Below are positions 1 through 5,283 of a stretch of 5,283 nucleotides of DNA, piece after piece. The position numbers were made by a program, and so were the translations under genes. The first letter of the stretch is position 1. Every line of letters starts with the position of its first letter. Where the stretch lies: NCBI GenBank assembly GCA_009692985.1, contig SHYF01000122.1:1-5283 (forward strand), given 5' to 3'. Below the pieces are notes generated by a model that had not been told where the DNA came from, did no database searches, and worked only from the letters and a program-made list of their open reading frames with translations. Source of the stretch: Dehalococcoidia bacterium (lineage in GTDB: Bacteria > Chloroflexota > Dehalococcoidia > Lucifugimonadales > SHYF01).

Positions 1-2
1 GT

Positions 3-1055
3 CAATCGCCTAACTACGATGGGTTGGGTATAACTTTCCTCTCTTTCAATCGGAACAAACGATCAATAGTGGTAGACATTACCAATCCCGCGGGCCGAGA
101 CGTGGCTTTCAATCTTTTTCGATGGGCGGGCGTGGTGGTGACCAATATGCGGGTCAACACACGCAAGCGTCGTCGCGTTACTTACGAGGATGTTGCGGCG
201 TCCAACCCCAGGATCATCTACGCATCCCTTACCGGGTATGGGGAGCTTGGCCCCGATGCTGATCTCCCCGGCGCTGACATTACTACCCAGGCCAGGGTCG
301 GAGACATAGCCGGGCGTAGTCTGCCGGATGGCACGCTGCCATCCTACACACGCCTTTATCACTTCGATATGGCCGCCGGCATGATCCTGTCCTTTGGCAT
401 CGTGCTGGCCATGCGAGTTAGAGACCAGACAGGTGTTGGACAGAAGGTAGAAGTAAACCTGCTTCAAACAGGCCTCGCCCTCCATGCCAACCAGATGACC
501 CGGCGGGATGGAACCAACGAAAGGTTCCTGGCCCATGCGAGCGGGCTTCCCATTCAATACATGTGCAGCGATGGAAAGCAGCTAATGTCTCAGAGCATCA
601 ACCTAGGGGCGAGGTGGGAACAATTCATTCATGTCATAGGGTTGGCCCATCTTTTGGAGGACCAGAGATTCAGCACCCAGGAACAGCGCGAGCAACGCAT
701 TGGAGAACTTGCTGGAATCCTCGCGCATCATTTCGCCACCCGTCCAGCAGTTGAGTGGGAGGCAATGTTCAAGGTTAAAAACCTGTCCGCCACGGTAGTC
801 AAGGAACTAGAATCCTCTGAGGTGGACGAGGATCCCCAGGTAGTAGCCAATGAAATGATGGTCCAATTTGACCAGCCAGGGATAGGGCTTTTCAGGGCAA
901 TCGGCACGCCGCTTAGGTTATCTCTTAGCAAAGATGCTCATTGGCTTAGAAGGCCGCCGCCACGCCTGGGAGAGCATACCGAAGAGATACTCCGAGACCT
1001 AGGCTACAAAGCTAACGAAATCGCAGCCTTGCGAACCGCCGGAGCCATAGGTTGA
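3..1055 (+). CDS. CaiB/BaiF class III CoA-transferase (transferase A), 5' partial
   Basis: Cytosolic class III CoA-transferase, expected to move CoA from an acyl-CoA donor to a free carboxylate through an aspartyl-CoA anhydride intermediate. The frame is open from base 3 to the TGA at 1053-1055, giving 350 visible residues. The in-frame TTG at 24 is not the start: the NRNKRS motif just after it sits near residue 64 in the paralogue at 4898, so about 48 residues lie outside the window. Visible landmarks are NRNKRS followed by [17 protein letters not shown], the probable catalytic Asp in HFDMAAG (codon 366-368), [15 protein letters not shown], and the family-typical C-terminal [14 protein letters not shown]. 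With the missing part its length would be near 398 residues, usual for the family. It carries NMRV and a basic RKRRR run where many relatives have NFRPG and RLG. The family is certain; the substrate is unknown. Confidence 0.93.
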   Translation, partial: QSPNYDGLGITFLSFNRNKRSIVVDITNPAGRDVAFNLFRWAGVVVTNMRVNTRKRRRVTYEDVAASNPRIIYASLTGYGELGPDADLPGADITTQARVGDIAGRSLPDGTLPSYTRLYHFDMAAGMILSFGIVLAMRVRDQTGVGQKVEVNLLQTGLALHANQMTRRDGTNERFLAHASGLPIQYMCSDGKQLMSQSINLGARWEQFIHVIGLAHLLEDQRFSTQEQREQRIGELAGILAHHFATRPAVEWEAMFKVKNLSATVVKELESSEVDEDPQVVANEMMVQFDQPGIGLFRAIGTPLRLSLSKDAHWLRRPPPRLGEHTEEILRDLGYKANEIAALRTAGAIG

Positions 1056-1108
1056 GGACAGAGACCCGGAACAGAGTTCGACTTGTCCGCGGGCATTATT
1101 GCTGTGGC

Positions 1109-1137
1109 TTGACCCTGATAAGGCGCCATCGTAATAT
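1109..1137 (+). promoter_or_regulatory. Candidate sigma70-type promoter for transferase B
   Basis: A -35 box TTGACC (1109-1114, 5 of 6 consensus) and a -10 box TAATAT (1132-1137, 4 of 6) are separated by exactly 17 bases. Transcription would begin near 1144, giving a leader of roughly 45 bases before the ATG at 1191. It lies in the 135-base gap after transferase A, the expected place for a separate promoter. It was found by eye and has no experimental support. Confidence 0.45.
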
Positions 1138-1190
1138 GCCGCTAGAGTCGTCCGCTACATCTAGCTGAAGTAACCAACAAGGAGGGGGGA

Positions 1191-2357
1191 ATGATACTGG
1201 CTTTAGAGGGGCTCAAGATTATCGAGATGGGAACTTTCGGTCCTGCCACTATGGCAGCGGGCTGGCTTGGAGACATGGGCGCAGATATCATAATGGTTGA
1301 GGCACCCCTCAACCAGGCGATGGATGCTGCTTACAAGGAAGGCGGCCGTACTCGAGCTGTTCGCAGCCGCAACAAGCGCAGCATAGTCCTGGACCTGAGG
1401 CAGCAGGCGGCGCGAGACGTCCTCCACCAACTGGTCAAAACAGCCGACATCCTGATAGAGGCCAACCGTCCAGGCATTGCCAAACGCCTGGGCTTCGACT
1501 ACGAGACACTCTCCGCAATAAATCCGCGAATCATTGTATGCTCCTCGACCGGTTACGGGCAGAGCGGCCCCTATGCTCAGATTCCAGGCCACGGCCTCGT
1601 TTGGGAAGCTACCGGTGGCTGGCTCAAGATGCAGGGGCAAGGCTACGGGAACATGGGTGGCGACTACACAGGACGTCCCTGGCTGAACTACTTCAACCTG
1701 CCAGACATGAAGGGCGCTCCCAGAATAATGGCCTCTATCCTTTTGGCATTGTATGCCAGGGAAAAGGTTGGGGTTGGCCAATACCTGGACTTGGCCTTGT
1801 TTGATAGTGTTATTGCCATAAAGGACGCTCCGGTCCAGCCGGCAGGCGATGGCACATTTACCAGGGTTCGACCATCCTGGAACGTTTACGAATGCAAGGA
1901 CGGCAAGTACATAGCCTTTGCCGCGGGGGAAGCGGTGCAGTGGCGCAACCTGTGCGAGGCAATAGGACTGCCAGAACTGGCCAATGATCGTGGCGCATCA
2001 GAAGAACGAGGGCAGGAGATAATCCAGATATTCAATAAGATATTCAAGACCAGGACCAGGGACGAGTGGTTCGCGAAATTAAGTCAAGTGGATACAGAGG
2101 TTGCCAAAGTCAACACTATAGACGAGGCCAAGAATGACCCGCAGGTAAAGACCCGGGACATGCACGTGGAAGTGATTGGCGACGGTGGCCAGCGCGAGGT
2201 CCAATACGGCAATCTGTTCAAGCTGAGCAAGACGCCAGGGAGAGCTGTGCACACCCGCGCGCCCAATTTTGGGGAGCACACAGACCAGATACTGACTGAG
2301 ATTGGCTACTCCAAAGCCAAAATTTCAGGCCTCCGCCAAACAAAGGCGGCACTCTAA
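1191..2357 (+). CDS. CaiB/BaiF class III CoA-transferase (transferase B), complete
   Basis: Complete 388-residue class III CoA-transferase, a usual length for this family. The ATG at 1191 is preceded by AAGGAGG (1179-1185) with 5 bases between, a near-ideal ribosome binding site. Landmarks are an N-terminal LEGLKIIEMGTFGPATMAAG segment (residues 5-24), LGDMGADIIMVE (26-37), SRNKRSIVLDL (59-69), NPRIIVCSSTGYG (111-123), the probable catalytic Asp172 in NLPDMKGAP, VGVGQYLDLALFDS (193-206) and the C-terminal NFGEHTDQILTEIGY (359-373). It is clearly more distant from transferases A and C than those two are from each other: it keeps the common NRPG motif (92-95) where they have NMRV. A Gly/Tyr-rich stretch at 142-168 precedes the catalytic Asp. 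It may be an independent homodimer with another substrate, or a partner subunit of transferase A as in two-gene CaiB-family enzymes such as BbsE/BbsF; the sequence cannot decide. Confidence 0.96.
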   Translation: MILALEGLKIIEMGTFGPATMAAGWLGDMGADIIMVEAPLNQAMDAAYKEGGRTRAVRSRNKRSIVLDLRQQAARDVLHQLVKTADILIEANRPGIAKRLGFDYETLSAINPRIIVCSSTGYGQSGPYAQIPGHGLVWEATGGWLKMQGQGYGNMGGDYTGRPWLNYFNLPDMKGAPRIMASILLALYAREKVGVGQYLDLALFDSVIAIKDAPVQPAGDGTFTRVRPSWNVYECKDGKYIAFAAGEAVQWRNLCEAIGLPELANDRGASEERGQEIIQIFNKIFKTRTRDEWFAKLSQVDTEVAKVNTIDEAKNDPQVKTRDMHVEVIGDGGQREVQYGNLFKLSKTPGRAVHTRAPNFGEHTDQILTEIGYSKAKISGLRQTKAAL

Positions 2358-2419
2358 GCCCGGCAGGTGGATCGCTCCGAAATGGCTAGCTAAGCGCAAC
2401 CAATGAGCAGTTGGGATAA

Positions 2420-2448
2420 TAGTCAGCTTCGGGCCGCTGGTATATATT
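2420..2448 (+). promoter_or_regulatory. Weak candidate promoter for the crotonase-like gene
   Basis: TAGTCA (2420-2425, 4 of 6 to TTGACA) and TATATT (2443-2448, 5 of 6 to TATAAT) are 17 bases apart, in a locally AT-rich patch (TATATATT, 2441-2448) that stands out from its GC-rich surroundings. The start of transcription would be near 2455, about 24 bases before the ATG at 2479. The -35 match is weak, so transcription could instead continue from transferase B. Confidence 0.3.
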
Positions 2449-2478
2449 CACAGCAGAATCCACACAGGGAGGTTTGCA

Positions 2479-3306
2479 ATGGAACTAAAGCTGGTAGACC
2501 ACTTGCTGTACGAACCAGAGGACACAGGCATTCTGTGGATAAAGTTCAACAGGCCGGAGAAGATGAATGCCAACTACGGCGGCACAGGGCCGGACTCCAC
2601 CATGCGCAAGCTGGGCGAGTACATGCGCGCCGGGGACGACGACCCTGATATCCGGGTAATAGTCCTGACCGGCGTAGGCCGGGGCTTCAACTCAGGCGCC
2701 GAGCTAGGGGCGGCGGCCAGAGATGGCGAGCCCGCTCGGGCACCGGGCGCAGATAGCAGCCGCGAACACTTTCAGCACGACTTTCATCCCCTATTCACGG
2801 CAATATCGGACATACGCAAGCCCACCATAGCCATGGTCAACGGCCCGGCCGTGGGCGCAGGTTTTGACATTGCCATTCATTGCGATATCCGCATGGGGTG
2901 TGAGCACGCCCGCTTCCAGCCGTACCAGGCCCTGGGGCAGATTATAGAAAATGGGGGAAGTTACTTTATGCCCAGAATTATGGGCATAGGGCGCGCCCTG
3001 GAGTTCCTTTACACCAGTGGTTTTCTGCAAGCCGAAGAGGCCTACCGTACCGGCGTTCTGAACCACCTGGTGCCCTGCGATAACCTGGAGCAGGAGACCA
3101 AGGCCTTATGTGACAGGATCATCCAGAACCCTCCTCTGGTGCAGTGGATCGGCAAGCGGATCTTGCGCGCCTCTTTGGAAAGCTCGTACGACACTGTTCA
3201 GCAGTTGTGCGCCAACGCCTCCGGGATCTTGGGTGCTTCTGAAGACCGACTCGAGATGATGAAGGCTGTCCGCGAAAAGCGCAAGCCCGTCTTCAAAGGA
3301 CGCTAA
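2479..3306 (+). CDS. Enoyl-CoA hydratase/isomerase (crotonase) superfamily protein with altered active site
   Basis: A 275-residue crotonase-fold protein, close to the usual 255-280. The ATG at 2479 follows GGGAGG (2467-2472) by 6 bases. Family landmarks: FNRPEKMNA (23-31), the first oxyanion-hole segment GFNSGAEL (69-76), KPTIAMVNGPAVGAGFDIAI (114-133) with the second oxyanion-hole turn, CDIRMG (135-140), LGQIIENGGSYFMPR (152-166), GRALEFLYTSG (171-181), AEEAYRTGVLNHLVP (185-199), and a C-terminal EKRKPVFKGR. By hand alignment to rat mitochondrial hydratase, catalytic Glu144 is replaced by Asp130 and Glu164 by Tyr149 (in PYQALG). Glu157 lies in the following loop, where the hydratase has Gly. 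The superfamily is certain, but ordinary hydratase activity is doubtful; isomerase, hydrolase, lyase or hydratase with a different acid are all possible. Its place beside CoA-transferases and a dehydrogenase suggests it acts on an enoyl-CoA of the same pathway. Confidence 0.94.
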   Translation: MELKLVDHLLYEPEDTGILWIKFNRPEKMNANYGGTGPDSTMRKLGEYMRAGDDDPDIRVIVLTGVGRGFNSGAELGAAARDGEPARAPGADSSREHFQHDFHPLFTAISDIRKPTIAMVNGPAVGAGFDIAIHCDIRMGCEHARFQPYQALGQIIENGGSYFMPRIMGIGRALEFLYTSGFLQAEEAYRTGVLNHLVPCDNLEQETKALCDRIIQNPPLVQWIGKRILRASLESSYDTVQQLCANASGILGASEDRLEMMKAVREKRKPVFKGR

Positions 3307-3416
3307 TCTGGAAGCTCCCAAGGCTGATTCTAGGGAGGCATCGGAGGAATGAGTAAGCATCGGCATGAGGGCCTTGGTTAACAGAATGCGTTGCGCTAGC
3401 TGGACAGCGACAGGTG

Positions 3417-3445
3417 TTGACACAATGAAAGGCCGTAACTACAAT
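3417..3445 (+). promoter_or_regulatory. Strong candidate sigma70-type promoter for the acyl-CoA dehydrogenase
   Basis: A perfect -35 hexamer TTGACA (3417-3422) and a 5-of-6 -10 hexamer TACAAT (3440-3445) are separated by 17 bases. The predicted start near 3452 leaves a leader of about 70 bases before the ATG at 3524. The pair sits in the longest gene gap of the window (217 bases). The -35 box overlaps a short inverted repeat GTGT-TG-ACAC (3414-3423), which could be chance or part of an operator; the arms are too short to claim one. Confidence 0.6.
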
Positions 3446-3511
3446 GTGGCTCGTCAAGAGGGCCGCTTCGCCGGCAACAAGGACGGCTAGGGCATTGGCG
3501 GATTCAAGAAA

Positions 3512-3517
3512 GGGAGG
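3512..3517 (+). promoter_or_regulatory. Ribosome binding site that fixes the dehydrogenase start
   Basis: GGGAGG (3512-3517) directly abuts an in-frame GTG at 3518 but lies 6 bases before the ATG at 3524. The spacing favours the ATG and argues against the GTG, shortening the longest possible protein from 420 to 418 residues. Confidence 0.8.
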
Positions 3518-3523
3518 GTGACT

Positions 3524-4780
3524 ATGGACTTTGAAATGACCCCAGCCGCTGAGGAGAAGGAGATGGATCTGTTCCGCCAGGAGGTCCGCAGTTGGTTGAC
3601 CGAGAACATTGCCGAGGAGATGAAGGAGTCCCGCGACCCCGATGACTGGTCTGTAGAAAAGTACCAGTACTGGCGGGGGAAGCACAAGGAGCTGGCCCAA
3701 AAAGGCTGGCTTAACCCCACATACCCTAAGGAGTATGGTGGTGGCGGTCTGACTGGAGCCCATGCAGCTGTCATCGTCCAGGAGATGCGGACGGCAAGGG
3801 CCGTAGGTGACCTCAGCAACCGGCGGCCTCCCGAAGCCATGATGGTGTGGGGGAGTGAGGAGCAGAAACAAAAGTTCGTAGCCCCTCTTCTGAGGGGAGA
3901 GATCACATGCTGGCAGAAGCTCACTGAACCCCATTCCGGCTCTGATTTGGCCAGTTACAAGAGCACTGCCGTCCGAGATGGGGATGAGTGGGTTCTCAAC
4001 GGGTCCAACGTCTTCATCAGTGGGCGCGGTCCTTCGCCCAACGAAGGGCCTGACTACCTCTTTGGCCCGATGATGACAGACAAGAATGCGCCGCGCCATC
4101 GGAACCTGGGCTACTTTGCCATCCCTGTCCATGTGCCAGGAGTGGAGATCAGGGCAATGGATCTACTCATGGGAAGGGACTCCCACTTCGTTTTTTTGAA
4201 CGACGTTAGGGTTCCCGGAGACCACCTCATCGGCGGCGACCACCAGGGGTGGCAGGTGTTGTCCACCCAGCTGGAGCAGGAGCACGGCGGCGACGGCGGA
4301 GGCAATGCAGCTTTAGCACCGGACCAGTCCCTGGAGAACCTGCTCTCCTACGTGCGCACCTCTAGGGTGAACGGTAATTCTCTGGGCAAGGACCCTCTGG
4401 TGGCCCAATCTGCTGCGGCGACCTACATCGACTCCCACATCGACAAGCTGTTCTCCCTGCGGGCTTACTGGATCCACGAAATCGGCGCGGAGTTGCGGCA
4501 CGAAGGCGGCTTGAGCCACCTGTACAACAAGGAGTTCGGGATCCGCAACGCCAATAGGGTGAGGGATGACATGGGGGCGTACTGCCTCTTGGGGATCCAT
4601 GAGCCATTGGCCCCCCACGAGGGCCACCAGGAGATGCGGCTTCGGAGTTCCATTGCCCTATCGCACCTGGCTGGAAGCCTAAACATTGGGAAGGTGGTGC
4701 TGGCGCGCCGCATGGGCATCAGCCGCACTCAGGAGCGAGCCGCACCCATGCGCACAACGGGGGCCAAAGCCGCCCATTAA
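3524..4780 (+). CDS. Acyl-CoA dehydrogenase family flavoprotein
   Basis: A 418-residue protein of the FAD-dependent acyl-CoA dehydrogenase superfamily, which normally desaturates acyl-CoA between alpha and beta carbons and passes electrons to ETF. Domain order is normal: N-terminal helical domain (about 1-125), beta domain with the signature QKLTEPHSGSD (131-141) and DEWVLNGSNVFISG (154-167), then FVFLNDVRVPGDHLIGG (222-238) leading into the C-terminal helical domain. Near the C terminus, LAGSLNIGKVVLARRMG (382-398) aligns with the FAD/substrate helix. At the position of MCAD's catalytic Glu376 (YEGT) it has Ala383, as in many relatives that place the base elsewhere, and the usual GTxEIQR is eroded to GSLNIGK. 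Glu251 or Glu253 in QLEQEHGGDGGG lies on the helix that carries the base in IVD-type enzymes, a tentative assignment. The last 17 residues are a polar tail. Family certain; substrate and direction (desaturase or CaiA-like reductase) are not. Confidence 0.95.
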   Translation: MDFEMTPAAEEKEMDLFRQEVRSWLTENIAEEMKESRDPDDWSVEKYQYWRGKHKELAQKGWLNPTYPKEYGGGGLTGAHAAVIVQEMRTARAVGDLSNRRPPEAMMVWGSEEQKQKFVAPLLRGEITCWQKLTEPHSGSDLASYKSTAVRDGDEWVLNGSNVFISGRGPSPNEGPDYLFGPMMTDKNAPRHRNLGYFAIPVHVPGVEIRAMDLLMGRDSHFVFLNDVRVPGDHLIGGDHQGWQVLSTQLEQEHGGDGGGNAALAPDQSLENLLSYVRTSRVNGNSLGKDPLVAQSAAATYIDSHIDKLFSLRAYWIHEIGAELRHEGGLSHLYNKEFGIRNANRVRDDMGAYCLLGIHEPLAPHEGHQEMRLRSSIALSHLAGSLNIGKVVLARRMGISRTQERAAPMRTTGAKAAH

Positions 4781-4802
4781 CCACACTGCCTCCGCACAGA
4801 CT

Positions 4803-4847
4803 AGCAGGCACGGGGCTTTCCGCATAGTTTGTCTCCGTGCCTGTTTT
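4803..4847 (+). terminator. Rho-independent-type terminator after the dehydrogenase
   Basis: CAGGCACGG (4805-4813) is perfectly complementary to CCGTGCCTG (4835-4843), a 9-bp GC-rich stem. With two G-U pairs, one A-U and one G-C it extends to 13 bp (4803-4815 with 4833-4845), leaving a 17-base loop. TTTT follows at 4844-4847, then GTT. It begins 22 bases after the dehydrogenase stop and is 50 bases before transferase C, so it probably separates the two transcripts. The long loop and short U-run make it less than ideal. Confidence 0.7.
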
Positions 4848-4897
4848 GTTGGGCAAACCGCGCAACAAGCGCACTGCACGAATCGCCAAGGAGAGCT

Positions 4898-5283
4898 ATG
4901 ACGTTGCCATTGGCAGACATCAAAGTTGCAGACTTCTCTCAGGTGCTGGCGGGACCATTCGCGGGGCAGCTCCTGGGCGACCTGGGCGCCGAAGTCATAA
5001 AGGTGGAACCGCCAGAGGGCGACTCTTCGAGAGTACAGATGCCGGTGCCCGGCGCCAATGGGTCTGGCGTAACGTTTTTGACATTCAATCGCAATAAACG
5101 TTCTTTGGTTTTAGACATCACCAAGCCCAAGGGACGCGAGATTGCGCACGTCCTGGCGCGGTGGGCAGACGTGGTAGTGATGAATATGCGCGTGGGGGCC
5201 AGGCAGAGGCATGGCCTCACCTATGAAGACCTGGCGGCTGTAAACCCAAGGGTTATCTACGTTTCCATTACAGGTTACGGGGA
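4898..5283 (+). CDS. CaiB/BaiF class III CoA-transferase (transferase C), 3' partial
   Basis: The reading frame is open from the ATG at 4898 to the window edge, giving 128 residues of the N-terminal part. AAGGAG (4888-4893) lies 4 bases before the ATG. The N terminus is textbook for the family: LAGPFAGQLLGDLGAEVIKV (17-36) then EPPEGDSSR (37-45), followed by FNRNKRSLVLDIT (63-75) and NPRVIYVSITGYG (116-128). The catalytic Asp would lie beyond the edge. Over the shared region it matches transferase A at about two thirds of positions by hand count (roughly 48 of 72), including the unusual NMRV and TYED segments, and matches transferase B at fewer than half. The terminator upstream suggests its own transcription, but no convincing promoter is visible between 4848 and 4897. 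Family certain, function not resolvable from this fragment. Confidence 0.93.
   Translation, partial: MTLPLADIKVADFSQVLAGPFAGQLLGDLGAEVIKVEPPEGDSSRVQMPVPGANGSGVTFLTFNRNKRSLVLDITKPKGREIAHVLARWADVVVMNMRVGARQRHGLTYEDLAAVNPRVIYVSITGYG

Noticed and set aside
24..26. TTG as a possible start codon of transferase A.
   Set aside because: The frame stays open upstream to base 3 and the residues before it (NYDG) align with NGSG in transferase C, which has more than 50 further N-terminal residues.
1056..1088. Inverted repeat GGACA/TGTCC just after transferase A as a terminator.
   Set aside because: Only 5-bp arms with a 23-base loop and no T-run afterwards; too weak to call.
1203..1781. Minus-strand ORF of 192 codons opposite transferase B.
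   Set aside because: Shadow of the transferase reading frame, with no ribosome binding site or domain signal seen.
3365..3490. Small plus-strand ORF of 41 codons between the crotonase and the dehydrogenase (an inner ATG at 3425 gives 21 codons), beginning downstream of a GGAGG at 3343-3347.
   Set aside because: The GGAGG is 17 bases from the ATG at 3365, too far, and an ATG at 3349 in another frame ends after 10 codons. No recognisable motif, and the ORF overlaps the strong promoter at 3417-3445, which explains the region better.
3293..4132. Long minus-strand ORF of 279 codons opposite the dehydrogenase.
   Set aside because: Its protein has no recognisable domain, is Leu/Pro/His-rich as expected of an antisense shadow of GC-rich coding DNA, and the opposite strand has a certain ACAD with a good ribosome binding site.
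4191..4197. Run of seven T inside the dehydrogenase as a possible frameshift or slippage site.
   Set aside because: The protein reads straight through with family-consistent sequence on both sides (FVFLNDVRVP), so there is no sign of a frame change.
4861..4873. 13-base match CGCAACAAGCGCA to 1368-1380, inside transferase B's RNKRS codons, hinting at a gene remnant before transferase C.
   Set aside because: The identity stops at once on both sides and the surrounding translation shows no other family motif, so chance is the simpler explanation.

Overview
The window is a plus-strand stretch of acyl-CoA metabolism genes from a bacterium of moderately high GC. All five supported genes point the same way: a CaiB/BaiF-type (class III) CoA-transferase cut by the left edge, a second complete class III CoA-transferase, a crotonase-fold enoyl-CoA hydratase/isomerase-like protein, an acyl-CoA dehydrogenase, and the N-terminal third of a third class III CoA-transferase running off the right edge. 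No RNA gene, mobile element, CRISPR array or origin was seen. The mix (several CaiB paralogues, an ECH and an ACAD with strong GGAGG ribosome binding sites) recalls catabolic regions of uncultured Chloroflexota (Dehalococcoidia/SAR202-like) or similar environmental heterotrophs. That placement is an impression from style and content, not a demonstrated assignment.

Layout: 3-1055 CoA-transferase A (5' partial); 1191-2357 CoA-transferase B; 2479-3306 crotonase-like protein; 3524-4780 acyl-CoA dehydrogenase; 4898-5283 CoA-transferase C (3' partial). The gaps are 135, 121, 217 and 117 bases, so this is not a tightly packed operon. Three of the four gaps hold a sigma70-like -35/-10 pair with exactly 17 bases between the boxes. 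The best is TTGACA-17-TACAAT ahead of the dehydrogenase. A strong stem-loop followed by TTTT lies after the dehydrogenase and probably ends that transcript before transferase C.

Working model (inference): one or more transferases move CoA from an acyl-CoA donor to a carboxylic acid, the dehydrogenase desaturates the acyl-CoA (or, as in CaiA, the reverse), and the crotonase-like protein hydrates, isomerises or otherwise transforms the enoyl-CoA. The same three protein classes make up the carnitine (caiA/caiB/caiD) and benzylsuccinate (bbsEF/bbsG/bbsH) pathways. The substrate here cannot be read from the sequence. The points most worth following are the crotonase, whose two usual catalytic glutamates are replaced by Asp and Tyr, and the closely related transferases A and C that bracket the module.
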